From Methylomonas montana (lineage in GTDB: Bacteria > Pseudomonadota > Gammaproteobacteria > Methylococcales > Methylomonadaceae), in contig NZ_CP129884.1 of the NCBI RefSeq assembly GCF_030490285.1, positions 1 through 64,000 of the forward strand: a DNA stretch of 64,000 nucleotides, in the 5' to 3' direction. Under the pieces are notes generated by a model that did no database searches, was not told the origin of the DNA, and saw only the letters and a program-made list of their open reading frames with translations. The first letter of the stretch is position 1. Every line of letters starts with the position of its first letter. This document shows positions 1 through 9,956 of this stretch, piece by piece. The position numbers and the translations under genes are program-made.

Positions 1-1317
1 ATGAGTGTGATTTGGAACAACTGCCTGGCCAAGCTTGAACATGAAATTCCCAGTACCGATTTCAGTACCTGGATCAGACCGCTGCAAGCGGTGGAAACCG
101 ACAGCCAGCTGAAATTGCTCGCCCCCAATCGATTTATTATTGACCATATCAAACAGCATTTTTTTGCGGTAATCGAAGATGCGGTCAATGAATTTTCCAA
201 TGCGACACTGGCGGTGCAGTTTGAAATCGGCAGTAAAAAAGCCCCGGCCATCAAAGCGCCAACGCTGAGCAAGAGTCCGGCCCAGAAAAAGAATCAACCC
301 AATTTTTTAAACAAAGCCTTCACCTTTGAGAGCTTTGTCGAAGGTAAATCCAACCAATTGGCCAGGGCCGCTTCGGTGACGGTGTCCGAGAATATTGGCA
401 AGGTCTATAACCCCTTGTTCATCTATGGTAGTTCCGGTCTGGGCAAGACTCACTTGATGCATGCCATCGGCAACGCGGTGCTGCTAAAAAAGCCTGATGC
501 CAATATTGTCTATCTGCACTCGGAAAAGTTCGTGCAGGACATGGTTAAGGCTTTGCAACAAAACAGTATCAATCATTTTAAAGAGTACTACCGCAGCATC
601 GATATTTTGCTGATGGACGATATTCAATTTCTGGCCGGTAAGGAACGCTCGCAGGAAGAATTTTTCCACACCTTTAATAACCTGCTGGATAACAAACATC
701 AGGTGGTGCTGACCTGCGATAAATATCCCAAGGAGATAGACGGTCTGGAAGACCGCCTGAAATCGCGTTTCGGCTGGGGCCTGCCGGTGGCGATCGAACC
801 GCCGGATCTGGAAACCCGCACCGCGATCTTGATCAAGAAAGCCCAACAAGTCGGCGTCGATCTGGATCAGGAAATCGCCTTTTTCATCGCCAAGCGGATA
901 CCTTCCAATGTTAGAGACTTGGAGGGTGCGCTGCGGCGGGTAGTGGCTAACTCGCAGTTTACCGGCCGTGATATCACCTTGGAATTTACCAAGGAAGCAC
1001 TGCACGATTTGATCAGCCTACAAGACAAGTTGATCAGCATCGACAACATCCAGAAAACCGTGGCCGAATATTTCAAAATCAGAGTGGCCGATTTGTCGTC
1101 GAAAAATCGCAAGCAATCGATTACCCGGCCCAGACAGGTGGCGATGTGTTTGGCGCGGGAATTGACTTCACACAGTTATCCGGAAATCGGCGATGCTTTC
1201 GGCGGACGCGACCATACCACGGTGATCAATGCCTGCAAGCGCGTCGCGGAGTTGAAAGACGACGATGTGAAGATGGCCGAGGACTACAAAAACCTGTTGA
1301 GAACCTTGTCTCATTAA
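1..1317 (+). CDS. dnaA: Chromosomal replication initiator DnaA
   Basis: DnaA binds DnaA boxes at oriC, melts the AT-rich unwinding element and loads DnaB helicase. The 438-residue product has the full family layout: N-terminal domain I (about 1-80), a short linker, AAA+ ATPase with Walker A GSSGLGKT at 143-150 and Walker B with DD at 206-207, and a C-terminal DNA-binding domain with the signature GGRDHTT at 401-407. Length is normal for gammaproteobacteria. It is the first gene of the dnaA-dnaN-recF-gyrB cluster, and its own DnaA boxes lie just downstream, which is the usual basis for autoregulation and origin firing. Nothing is broken or unusual. Confidence 0.99.
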   Translation: MSVIWNNCLAKLEHEIPSTDFSTWIRPLQAVETDSQLKLLAPNRFIIDHIKQHFFAVIEDAVNEFSNATLAVQFEIGSKKAPAIKAPTLSKSPAQKKNQPNFLNKAFTFESFVEGKSNQLARAASVTVSENIGKVYNPLFIYGSSGLGKTHLMHAIGNAVLLKKPDANIVYLHSEKFVQDMVKALQQNSINHFKEYYRSIDILLMDDIQFLAGKERSQEEFFHTFNNLLDNKHQVVLTCDKYPKEIDGLEDRLKSRFGWGLPVAIEPPDLETRTAILIKKAQQVGVDLDQEIAFFIAKRIPSNVRDLEGALRRVVANSQFTGRDITLEFTKEALHDLISLQDKLISIDNIQKTVAEYFKIRVADLSSKNRKQSITRPRQVAMCLARELTSHSYPEIGDAFGGRDHTTVINACKRVAELKDDDVKMAEDYKNLLRTLSH

Positions 1318-1506
1318 TTGCATTTAAGCTGTGGATAAATGGTGCCGAAAACCAGCCTCTTGAGTTATCCACAAATGACAAACAACATAAAATGGTCTTC
1401 GGCAACAGTATTTAATACATTCCAAGATATTGATTTAAATTAAATAAATACAGTTTTCCACAGCTTTTTGTTTACATAGTAGTAACAATATATAAAAGAT
1501 ATTTAT
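1318..1506. other. Putative oriC / DnaA-box region between dnaA and dnaN
   Basis: Two perfect DnaA boxes are visible: TGTGGATAA at 1330-1338 (reverse orientation) and TTATCCACA at 1365-1373 (forward). A one-mismatch box, TTTTCCACA, lies at 1454-1462. Between the second and third boxes, about 1405-1450, the sequence is almost pure A/T and could serve as the unwinding element. The dnaA-dnaN gap is a known origin position in many bacteria. The box cluster is small, so further boxes upstream of dnaA (outside the window) may contribute. It also serves as the dnaN promoter region. Confidence 0.7.
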
Positions 1507-2610
1507 ATGAAATTTATTATTAGCAAAGATCAAATTTTGGCGCCGCTGCAACAAATCGTCAGCGTTATCGAGAAACGCCAGACCATGCCAATACTGTCCA
1601 ATGTGTTGTTGCAAGCCAGCGACGATCAATTGGTGATGACCGGCACCGATACCGAAATACAGATTGTCGCTAAATTAAATATCGAATCGATAACGACTCT
1701 TGGTGAAATTACCGTACCGGCCAGAAAATTTCTGGATATTTGCCGCTTATTGCCGAACGGAGCTGAAATCCATTTCGAATTGCAAGACGATAAAGTCAAA
1801 CTGGTATCCGGCCGTAGCCGGTTTTCCTTGAGCACCTTGCCGGCCGAACACTACCCGGAATTCAATGAGTCCGAATTCGAGCATCATTTTTTACTCAATG
1901 CCGGTAAGTTTAAGAAAGCTTTGGATAAGACCGTGTTTTGCATGGCCAATCAGGATGTACGCTATTATCTGAACGGCTTATTGTTGAACATTAGTAATTC
2001 CAAACTCAAGCTGGTAGCGTCTGACGGCCACCGCTTGTCGATTTACGAAGACGATATCGGTCAGGCTACCGGTTACGAAGCCCGTATCATCATGCCTAGA
2101 AAGGCCGTGCAAGAGTTAAGTCGCTTGCTGGACGATGCGGATGCCGAATTGAACATCCAGTTTTCCAGCAACAACATCAGAATTTATTACAAGGATGTGG
2201 TGTTTTCCTCGAAACTGATCGACGCCAAGTTTCCTGATTTCAGTAAAGTGTTTAATCAAGCCTTTATGAGTCCGCTGTTGATTCAAAAACAGTTATTGAG
2301 GGATGCCTTAACACGGGTGGCGATTCTGTCCAACGAAAAATACAAGGGTGTAACTTTCGACATTCATGGCGATTTGTTAAAGCTCAGTACCCATAATCCG
2401 GAACACGACGAGGCCGAGGAAGAATTGATCATCGATTATCAAGGCGAGCCGCTAAGCATTTCCTTTAATTCGCAATACATGCTGGATGCGGTATCCAATC
2501 TCGATTCCGAGTTGGCGGTGTTGACGATAGCCGGCAATGCCAGCAGTTGTTTCATCGAAGAGCCGGAACAACCTTTGTTTAAATTTATCGTGATGCCGAT
2601 GCGGATGTAA
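1507..2610 (+). CDS. dnaN: DNA polymerase III beta sliding clamp
   Basis: DnaN is the ring-shaped processivity clamp that tethers DNA polymerase III and other DNA-handling proteins to the template. The 367-residue product matches the family length and begins MKFIISKDQILAPLQQIVSV, a typical beta-clamp first strand and helix. It ends in the usual C-terminal FKFIVMPMRM, which forms part of the pocket bound by clamp-binding peptides. The gene follows dnaA after 189 bp of origin-like DNA and is followed by recF only 13 bp later, so dnaN-recF are probably co-transcribed. No anomalies are visible. Confidence 0.99.
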   Translation: MKFIISKDQILAPLQQIVSVIEKRQTMPILSNVLLQASDDQLVMTGTDTEIQIVAKLNIESITTLGEITVPARKFLDICRLLPNGAEIHFELQDDKVKLVSGRSRFSLSTLPAEHYPEFNESEFEHHFLLNAGKFKKALDKTVFCMANQDVRYYLNGLLLNISNSKLKLVASDGHRLSIYEDDIGQATGYEARIIMPRKAVQELSRLLDDADAELNIQFSSNNIRIYYKDVVFSSKLIDAKFPDFSKVFNQAFMSPLLIQKQLLRDALTRVAILSNEKYKGVTFDIHGDLLKLSTHNPEHDEAEEELIIDYQGEPLSISFNSQYMLDAVSNLDSELAVLTIAGNASSCFIEEPEQPLFKFIVMPMRM

Positions 2611-2623
2611 GTCCTCCAAAGAC

Positions 2624-3697
2624 ATGACCTTGTTAAAACTGGATGTGTTGGCGGTCAGGAACATCCACACGGCAAGTATTTTGCCATCGCCCGACTTCAA
2701 TTTAATCACCGGTGCCAATGCCAGCGGTAAAAGTTCGCTGCTGGAAGCTATTTTTATTTTGGGTAGGGCGCGTTCGTTCCGTACTACCCACATCAAGCAG
2801 GCAATTTCCTTTGACCAACCGCAGTTGATTGTGTTGGCGCAAAATCGTCAGCACAACGGTTCGACCAGTACTATCGGTATCCAGATCGATAACAAACAGT
2901 GCCAGATCCGCATTGACCGGGAAGATCGGCAAAAAGCTGATTTGGCTTATGCCTTGCCGGTGCAATTGATTCATCCCAAGAGTTATCGGTTGCTCGACTC
3001 GGGCCCGCAGATTCGCCGGGAATTTTTGGATTGGGGGATTTTTAATCAGAACAAGAATTTTTTGCCGTGCTGGCGAAAATTCAATAAAGCCTTGCAGCAG
3101 CGCAATGCCTTATTGAAAAGCCGGCAAATCAAACAAATCCCGGCTTGGGATAAAGAACTGGTCGAATACGGCCAAGTAATTAAAGACTTTCGCTTAAGCT
3201 ATTTGGCGAGTTTGCAACCGGTGTTTTTGGAAATGGCTAGGCATTTCCTGAATAAGGACGATGTCGATTTGCGCTTCTCGCCTGGCTGGGACGATATGCA
3301 GCCGTTAGAGCAAGTCTTAAAAACCGATCTGGAGCGGGACATGCGCTATGGCTTTACTCATAGCGGTCCGCATCGAGCGGATTTTCACACTTATCTCAAC
3401 AAAAGATTGGCGAAGGATTATTTGTCGCGCGGGCAACAAAAGCTATTGGTGCTGGCTTTATTGCTGGCGCAAGTGACTTTATTGAATCAGGAGAGCCCAA
3501 ATGCCTGCTGTATTTTAATCGACGATCTAACCGCCGAATTGGATGCAGAGAATAGGGCAAAATTGATAAAATACCTAGCTGGTCTGAGTTGCCAGGTATT
3601 TGTCAGCAGCACAGATTTGGCAGATTTCGGCGATTTAGGCGCAATTGAAAAATATAAATGGTTTCACGTGGAACAAGGCAGCATTAAACAGTTATAA
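2624..3697 (+). CDS. recF: DNA replication and repair protein RecF
   Basis: RecF is an SMC-like ABC ATPase that, with RecO and RecR, loads RecA on gapped DNA. The 357-residue product has Walker A GANASGKS at 30-37, an ABC signature LSRGQQKL in the C-terminal half, and a Walker B segment CCILIDDLTAELD just after it. The order and spacing are typical of RecF. Start at 2624 is 13 bp after dnaN, with no strong Shine-Dalgarno, so translation may be coupled to dnaN. Its last codons contain a parS-like 16-mer (3660-3675), so the 3' end carries a second layer of information. Confidence 0.98.
   Translation: MTLLKLDVLAVRNIHTASILPSPDFNLITGANASGKSSLLEAIFILGRARSFRTTHIKQAISFDQPQLIVLAQNRQHNGSTSTIGIQIDNKQCQIRIDREDRQKADLAYALPVQLIHPKSYRLLDSGPQIRREFLDWGIFNQNKNFLPCWRKFNKALQQRNALLKSRQIKQIPAWDKELVEYGQVIKDFRLSYLASLQPVFLEMARHFLNKDDVDLRFSPGWDDMQPLEQVLKTDLERDMRYGFTHSGPHRADFHTYLNKRLAKDYLSRGQQKLLVLALLLAQVTLLNQESPNACCILIDDLTAELDAENRAKLIKYLAGLSCQVFVSSTDLADFGDLGAIEKYKWFHVEQGSIKQL
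3660..3675. promoter_or_regulatory. parS-like centromere site 1
   Basis: The 16-mer GGTTTCACGTGGAACA is centred on CACGTG and matches the ParB/Spo0J binding consensus TGTTTCACGTGAAACA at 14 of 16 positions; the GTGGAAC half also resembles the Pseudomonas variant. It sits inside the final codons of recF. An identical copy begins 38 bp downstream. Origin-proximal location is exactly where chromosomal parS sites occur. The calling is from sequence identity; ParB binding is inferred. Confidence 0.75.
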
Positions 3698-3713
3698 GGT
3701 TTCACGTGGAACA
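3698..3713. promoter_or_regulatory. parS-like centromere site 2
   Basis: This is an exact second copy of the GGTTTCACGTGGAACA 16-mer, beginning at the base after the recF stop codon. Perfect repetition of a 16-mer in two different contexts (coding and noncoding), 38 bp apart, argues for selection on the site itself. Confidence 0.78.
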
Positions 3714-3754
3714 CATAATAAATATTACAACTCCCATCACACACGATTTGTTCG

Positions 3755-6227
<2,473 letters not shown>

Positions 6228-6242
6228 CTTGTTGTTGTCAGA

Positions 6243-6294
6243 TCTCATAATTTCTTAAATTTGTCTCACAATTCTTATGTGAAATCTCAAAATT
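6243..6294. repeat. Three TCTCANAATT direct repeats at 21-bp period
   Basis: TCTCATAATT (6243-6252), TCTCACAATT (6264-6273) and TCTCAAAATT (6285-6294) start exactly 21 bp apart, two helical turns. The intervals are AT-rich. The array sits about 100 bp upstream of the HsdR relic. Equal phasing of a 9-of-10 conserved motif looks like an operator for a protein binding one DNA face. Confidence 0.6.
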
Positions 6295-6309
6295 TATTAA
6301 TGGTGGGTC

Positions 6310-6341
6310 GATGTGGTTCACGAATGTTGGTGGACCACATC
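6310..6341. repeat. Inverted repeat upstream of the HsdR relic
   Basis: GATGTGGT (6310-6317) and ACCACATC (6334-6341) are a perfect 8-bp inverted repeat around a 16-nt spacer, 50 bp before the HsdR start codon. It could be an operator or an mRNA stem. Its function is unknown. Confidence 0.45.
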
Positions 6342-6391
6342 TGATTTAGACGGCGCTGGTTAGCAGGCTTAACTTTCTTATAAGGGATTAC

Positions 6392-7411
6392 ATGAAGTTC
6401 ACTGAAGACACGCGCGTCAAGATTCCAGTCATCCTGCATTTGGTTCGCCTCGGTTACCAATACTTATCGCTGAAGGAGCAGCGGTGGGATTTGGAGTCCA
6501 ACCTTTTTCCCGATTTATTTAAAACCGCAATTGGTAAGATCAATCCCGGCGTGGCTGATGCGGATGTTGAGCGTTTGTGGGTAGATGTGAAACTCACCTT
6601 GGACAACGATGATCTGGGTCAAGCTTTTTACAGTAAGCTTACGGACCGTTCTGGTATCAGACTGATTGACTTCGAGAACTTCAATAACAATAGCTTCCAC
6701 GTTGTTACCGAGCTCACCTACCAAAACGGCGATGAAGAATTCCGGCCCGACATTACCTTGCTGATTAACGGTATGCCGTTAGTGTTTATCGAGGTAAAAA
6801 AACCCAATAACCGCGAGGGTATATTGGCGGAACGGGACCGCATCAATAAGCGCTTCCAAAATCCCAAATTCAAGCGTTTCGTTAACGTGACTCAGTTGAT
6901 GATCTTCTCCAACAACATGGAGTACGACGATACCGACGTTCAGCCCATTCAAGGGGCATTCTATGCCAGCCCGTCTTACCTGGAACCGCAATTTAATTAT
7001 TTCCGCGAAGAAGAGGTATTGAATTTGACGGCATTGCTCAAGCCCTTATCCGAGGACACAGAGTTGCATGTCCTGAAAGACAATAATCTCGAAGTCATCC
7101 GCAGCAATCCTGAATTTATCACCAATAAAGAACCAAATAGGCCAACGAATCTTATTTGCACTTCGTTGCTGAGCCGAGAGCGGTTGGCTTTCGTGTTGCG
7201 TTACGCCCTGGCCTACGTCCATGAGACCGACGGTTTGCAAAAGCATGTCATGCGTTACCCGCAGTTGTTCGCCACTAAGGCCATCGAGCGCAAGTTAAGC
7301 GAGGGCAAACGCGATAATTTCTGCCGTGCGATCATCAACAAGCTGGTGGAGTTCAGTTTCGAGCGCATCTTTACCCAGAAGTTTGACTTCTACGCCACGA
7401 TATTTGAATAG
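6392..7411 (+). pseudogene. Type I restriction subunit HsdR, N-terminal nuclease part only
   Basis: The 339-residue product matches the N-terminal part of HsdR, the translocating restriction subunit of type I systems, normally about 1000 residues. It has the HsdR_N nuclease core with the PD-(D/E)xK elements RPDITLLI and FIEVKKP near residues 125-142. Similarity runs to about residue 305 (HVMRYPQLFATKAIERKL), where family members continue into the Walker A motif (WHTQGSGKT). Here that motif and both helicase domains are missing; an unrelated or deleted tail (NFCRAIINKLVEFSFERIF) leads to a stop. No hsdM or hsdS is nearby. The best reading is a truncated relic, although a retained stand-alone nuclease domain cannot be excluded. 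Confidence 0.8.
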
Positions 7412-7428
7412 AGCAAGCAGTAGTGTCA

Positions 7429-7872
7429 TCAGCCGCAATCCGGTAGTACAAAACGTAGCGGGCGAGTCCCAATCTTTGCCCCTGTGACCGCGTCGATGGC
7501 TACCGGTTTAATATCCTCCCCCGTTTCAACATCCTGGACGCGCACCAACGGACCGCCACCGCGATACTGATGCCCCCAGGCGCCAATCATCACCAGCACC
7601 GGCAGAAAATCGCGGCCGGCGGCCGTCAACACATATTCCTCGCGCGGCGGACGCTCCGAATAGAGCCGTTTTTCCAATAATCCCTCCTCCGTTAACGTCG
7701 CCAATCGCCGGGTCAGAATCGTCGGCGCGATGCCAAGACTTTTCCGAAATTGGTCGAAACGGGTCAGGCCAATATGGGCGTCCCGCAGAATCAACAGGCT
7801 CCAGGTGTCGCCGAGAAAAGCCAGGCAGCGCGCTATCGGGCAGGGGTCGGTGCAAATATTTTTATCGTTCAT
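7429..7872 (-). CDS. HxlR-family winged-helix transcriptional regulator
   Basis: HxlR proteins are small dimeric winged-helix regulators, often sensing electrophiles or redox changes. The 147-residue product has the typical opening with clustered cysteines (CTDPCPIARCL) followed by LGDTWSLLILRDAHIGLTRF. The recognition helix region is ILTRRLATLTEEGLLEKR, and the wing is PPREEYVLTAAGRDFLPVL. It is divergent from the SDR and RND efflux genes with a 103-bp shared promoter region containing a repeated TGATAGTAACA element. That makes it the likely local regulator of the pump operon. The ligand is unknown. Confidence 0.92.
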   Translation of the reverse strand: MNDKNICTDPCPIARCLAFLGDTWSLLILRDAHIGLTRFDQFRKSLGIAPTILTRRLATLTEEGLLEKRLYSERPPREEYVLTAAGRDFLPVLVMIGAWGHQYRGGGPLVRVQDVETGEDIKPVAIDAVTGAKIGTRPLRFVLPDCG

Positions 7873-7901
7873 ACTGTTTTAGTAGTGACTTACTTTCGTT
7901 T

Positions 7902-7935
7902 TGATAGTAACATTAGTTTCAAAATGATAGTAACA
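7902..7935. promoter_or_regulatory. Direct-repeat operator candidate between hxlR and SDR
   Basis: TGATAGTAACA occurs at 7902-7912 and again at 7925-7935, 23 bp apart, in the divergent promoter region. A degenerate GTAGTGACTTAC lies just upstream (about 7882). Two identical 11-mers about two helical turns apart, next to a divergent HxlR gene, fit an HxlR dimer operator controlling both directions. Confidence 0.6.
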
Positions 7936-7975
7936 CTTAGTCGACAGACTATCCACCCCCGCAAGGAGATTTGAT

Positions 7976-8788
7976 ATGAACAATAAAGACATTGCTGTAG
8001 CCCTGATCACCGGCGCATCCTCAGGCATTGGGCTGGTAACGGCCAAGGCCCTTCAACGAGCCGGTTATCGCGTATTCGGAACCAGCCGCAAGGCTGCAAG
8101 CATAGCCGGCATCACCATGCTGACCTGCGACGTGACCGACGAAGCCTCGGTAAAGAGCATGGTAGCCGAGGTATTGAAACAGGCTGGACGTATCGATTTG
8201 TTGGTCAACAATGCCGGCGTTGGCTTGCTTGGCGCGGCGGAAGAGTCGTCCACCGCACAAGCCCAGGCCTTGTTTGACGTAAATGTCTTTGGCATCACCC
8301 GTGTGACCAATGCAGTGTTACCAACCATGCGCAGTCAAAAGCAAGGAAGGATAATCAATATCAGCTCCGTCCTCGGGCTGATCCCATCTCCTTACGGCGC
8401 GCTCTATGCCGCGACCAAGCATGCGGTTGAAGGCTATTCCGAATCGCTCGACCACGAACTGCGCACATTCGGAATTCGGGTTGTGTTGGTCGAACCAGGA
8501 TTTACCCGGACCTCGTTCGAAGAAAGCATAACAAGGCCTGATCAGCTGCTTACCGTCTATTACTCGGTGCGTGCCGGCATGGAAGTGCTCATGCGGAATG
8601 GGGTGAATGCAGGCGATGCCCCGGAGGTGGTCGCTGATACGGTGTTGAAAGCCGCGACTGCCGCAGTTCCCAGAAGGCGTTATGCCGCCGGAAAACAGGC
8701 AAGTCAGGTGCGGTTTCTGCGCCGTTTCCTCCCGGAAGCCATGGTAGACAAGAGCTTGCGCAAGTTTAACCAGCTGCCGATAGTCTGA
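7976..8788 (+). CDS. Short-chain dehydrogenase/reductase (SDR)
   Basis: A 270-residue classical SDR, an NAD(P)-dependent oxidoreductase. Visible motifs are the Rossmann glycine pattern TGASSGIG at 12-19, NNAG at 78-81 and the catalytic triad Ser131, Tyr144 and Lys148 (YAATK). A strong Shine-Dalgarno AAGGAGAT (7963-7970) supports the start. It is the first gene of a four-gene unit with an RND adaptor, pump and outer-membrane channel. SDRs paired with HxlR regulators are common in responses to reactive carbonyls or xenobiotics, so substrate reduction may complement export. The exact substrate cannot be told from the sequence. Confidence 0.92.
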   Translation: MNNKDIAVALITGASSGIGLVTAKALQRAGYRVFGTSRKAASIAGITMLTCDVTDEASVKSMVAEVLKQAGRIDLLVNNAGVGLLGAAEESSTAQAQALFDVNVFGITRVTNAVLPTMRSQKQGRIINISSVLGLIPSPYGALYAATKHAVEGYSESLDHELRTFGIRVVLVEPGFTRTSFEESITRPDQLLTVYYSVRAGMEVLMRNGVNAGDAPEVVADTVLKAATAAVPRRRYAAGKQASQVRFLRRFLPEAMVDKSLRKFNQLPIV

Positions 8789-8807
8789 ATAATGGAAGGA
8801 TAACGAC

Positions 8808-9956
8808 ATGATTCATTTATCGAAGAATTCCATGACGACTACGGGCCGGCTTCTAGTTGGGTTTCTACTGCCGCTGATGATAAGCGTCGGATGCAGCGAC
8901 CAGGACAAACCAACACCAGCAGTTTCCAGACCGCTAAAGGTGTTTCGAATCGAGGACACCACTACGGTCGGTGTTATGAGCTTTGCCGGAGAAGTCAGAG
9001 CAAGAATCGAGACGCCGTTATCCTTCCGGGTGGCCGGTAAACTGCTGGAGCGGAAAGTTGATGTTGGAGACCCAGTGCGTAAAGGCCAACTGCTGGCGAT
9101 ACTGGACGGCAACGATTACCGCCTCGCCACTCAAAGCCTTAAGGCTCAGCTGGCTTCCGCGCAGGCCGACAGCAATTTCTTGCGAGACGACCTGGCCAGA
9201 TACCGCGAGCTGCTGGCCCAGCAAGTCATCAGTCCGCCGGAGTTCGAGCGGCACGAAACGGCTTATACGACGGCGCGAGAGCGGACGGCGGCTCTGGAAG
9301 CACAATTGGGCCAAGCGCTTAACCAGCTGACCTATACCGAATTGCATGCCGACCGCGACGGCGTAGTGACGGCGTTGGCTGTCGAGGCCGGACAGGTGTT
9401 GGCTGCCGGCCAGGCCGTGATGACTCTGGCCCAGCTCGACGAAAAGGAAATCCATTTCGACGTGCCCGAGCATCGCCTGCCGGAAATCCAACGCCAACAA
9501 GTAGTTAATGTGTCGTTGTGGTCCGACGGCAATCGGCGGCTCAAGGCTAAAATTCGCGAAATCTCCTCGGCCGCGGATCCGGCCAGCCGCACCTATCGTG
9601 TCAAGGCAAGCTTGCTGGATGGCCTGGACGCCGCGCAATTAGGCATGACGGCGACCGTTCATGTCGCGGCGAACACCGCTTCCCGCATCGCCATTCCGCT
9701 TTCCGCCGTCTATACCCCGCAAAACCAGCCCGATCATCCCATGGTCTGGCTGGTTAACGAGCAGGCAGCCACCGTCAAATCCGTGCCGGTGCGGCTGGGC
9801 GAAACGCTGGCCGGTGAACGCATTGCTGTCGAAGGCCTCACCGCCGGCCAATTGCTGGTCAGCGCCGGCGTTCAGCGCCTGGCCGATGGGCAGGCTGTCC
9901 GCTTGCCGGAAGAACCGGGATTGCCTATGAATAACGGCAGCAAGGAAGGACTATGA
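8808..9956 (+). CDS. RND efflux periplasmic adaptor lipoprotein
   Basis: A 382-residue membrane-fusion protein that links an inner-membrane RND pump to an outer-membrane channel. The N-terminus has a hydrophobic stretch ending in a lipobox (LMISVGC), so it should be a lipid-anchored periplasmic protein. The barrel-sandwich (VGDPVRKGQLLAILDGNDY near 85-105) is followed by a coiled-coil hairpin (about 105-165), the second lipoyl half (LHADRDGVVTALAVEAGQVL) and beta-barrel domains. A Shine-Dalgarno GGAAGGA precedes the start. Its stop codon overlaps the pump start by 4 bp (ATGA), a sign of translational coupling. Confidence 0.93.
   Translation: MIHLSKNSMTTTGRLLVGFLLPLMISVGCSDQDKPTPAVSRPLKVFRIEDTTTVGVMSFAGEVRARIETPLSFRVAGKLLERKVDVGDPVRKGQLLAILDGNDYRLATQSLKAQLASAQADSNFLRDDLARYRELLAQQVISPPEFERHETAYTTARERTAALEAQLGQALNQLTYTELHADRDGVVTALAVEAGQVLAAGQAVMTLAQLDEKEIHFDVPEHRLPEIQRQQVVNVSLWSDGNRRLKAKIREISSAADPASRTYRVKASLLDGLDAAQLGMTATVHVAANTASRIAIPLSAVYTPQNQPDHPMVWLVNEQAATVKSVPVRLGETLAGERIAVEGLTAGQLLVSAGVQRLADGQAVRLPEEPGLPMNNGSKEGL

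Noticed and set aside
484-1005. Long minus-strand frame inside dnaA
   Set aside because: It lies entirely within the coding sequence of dnaA, has no recognised domains and reflects codon composition on the opposite strand.
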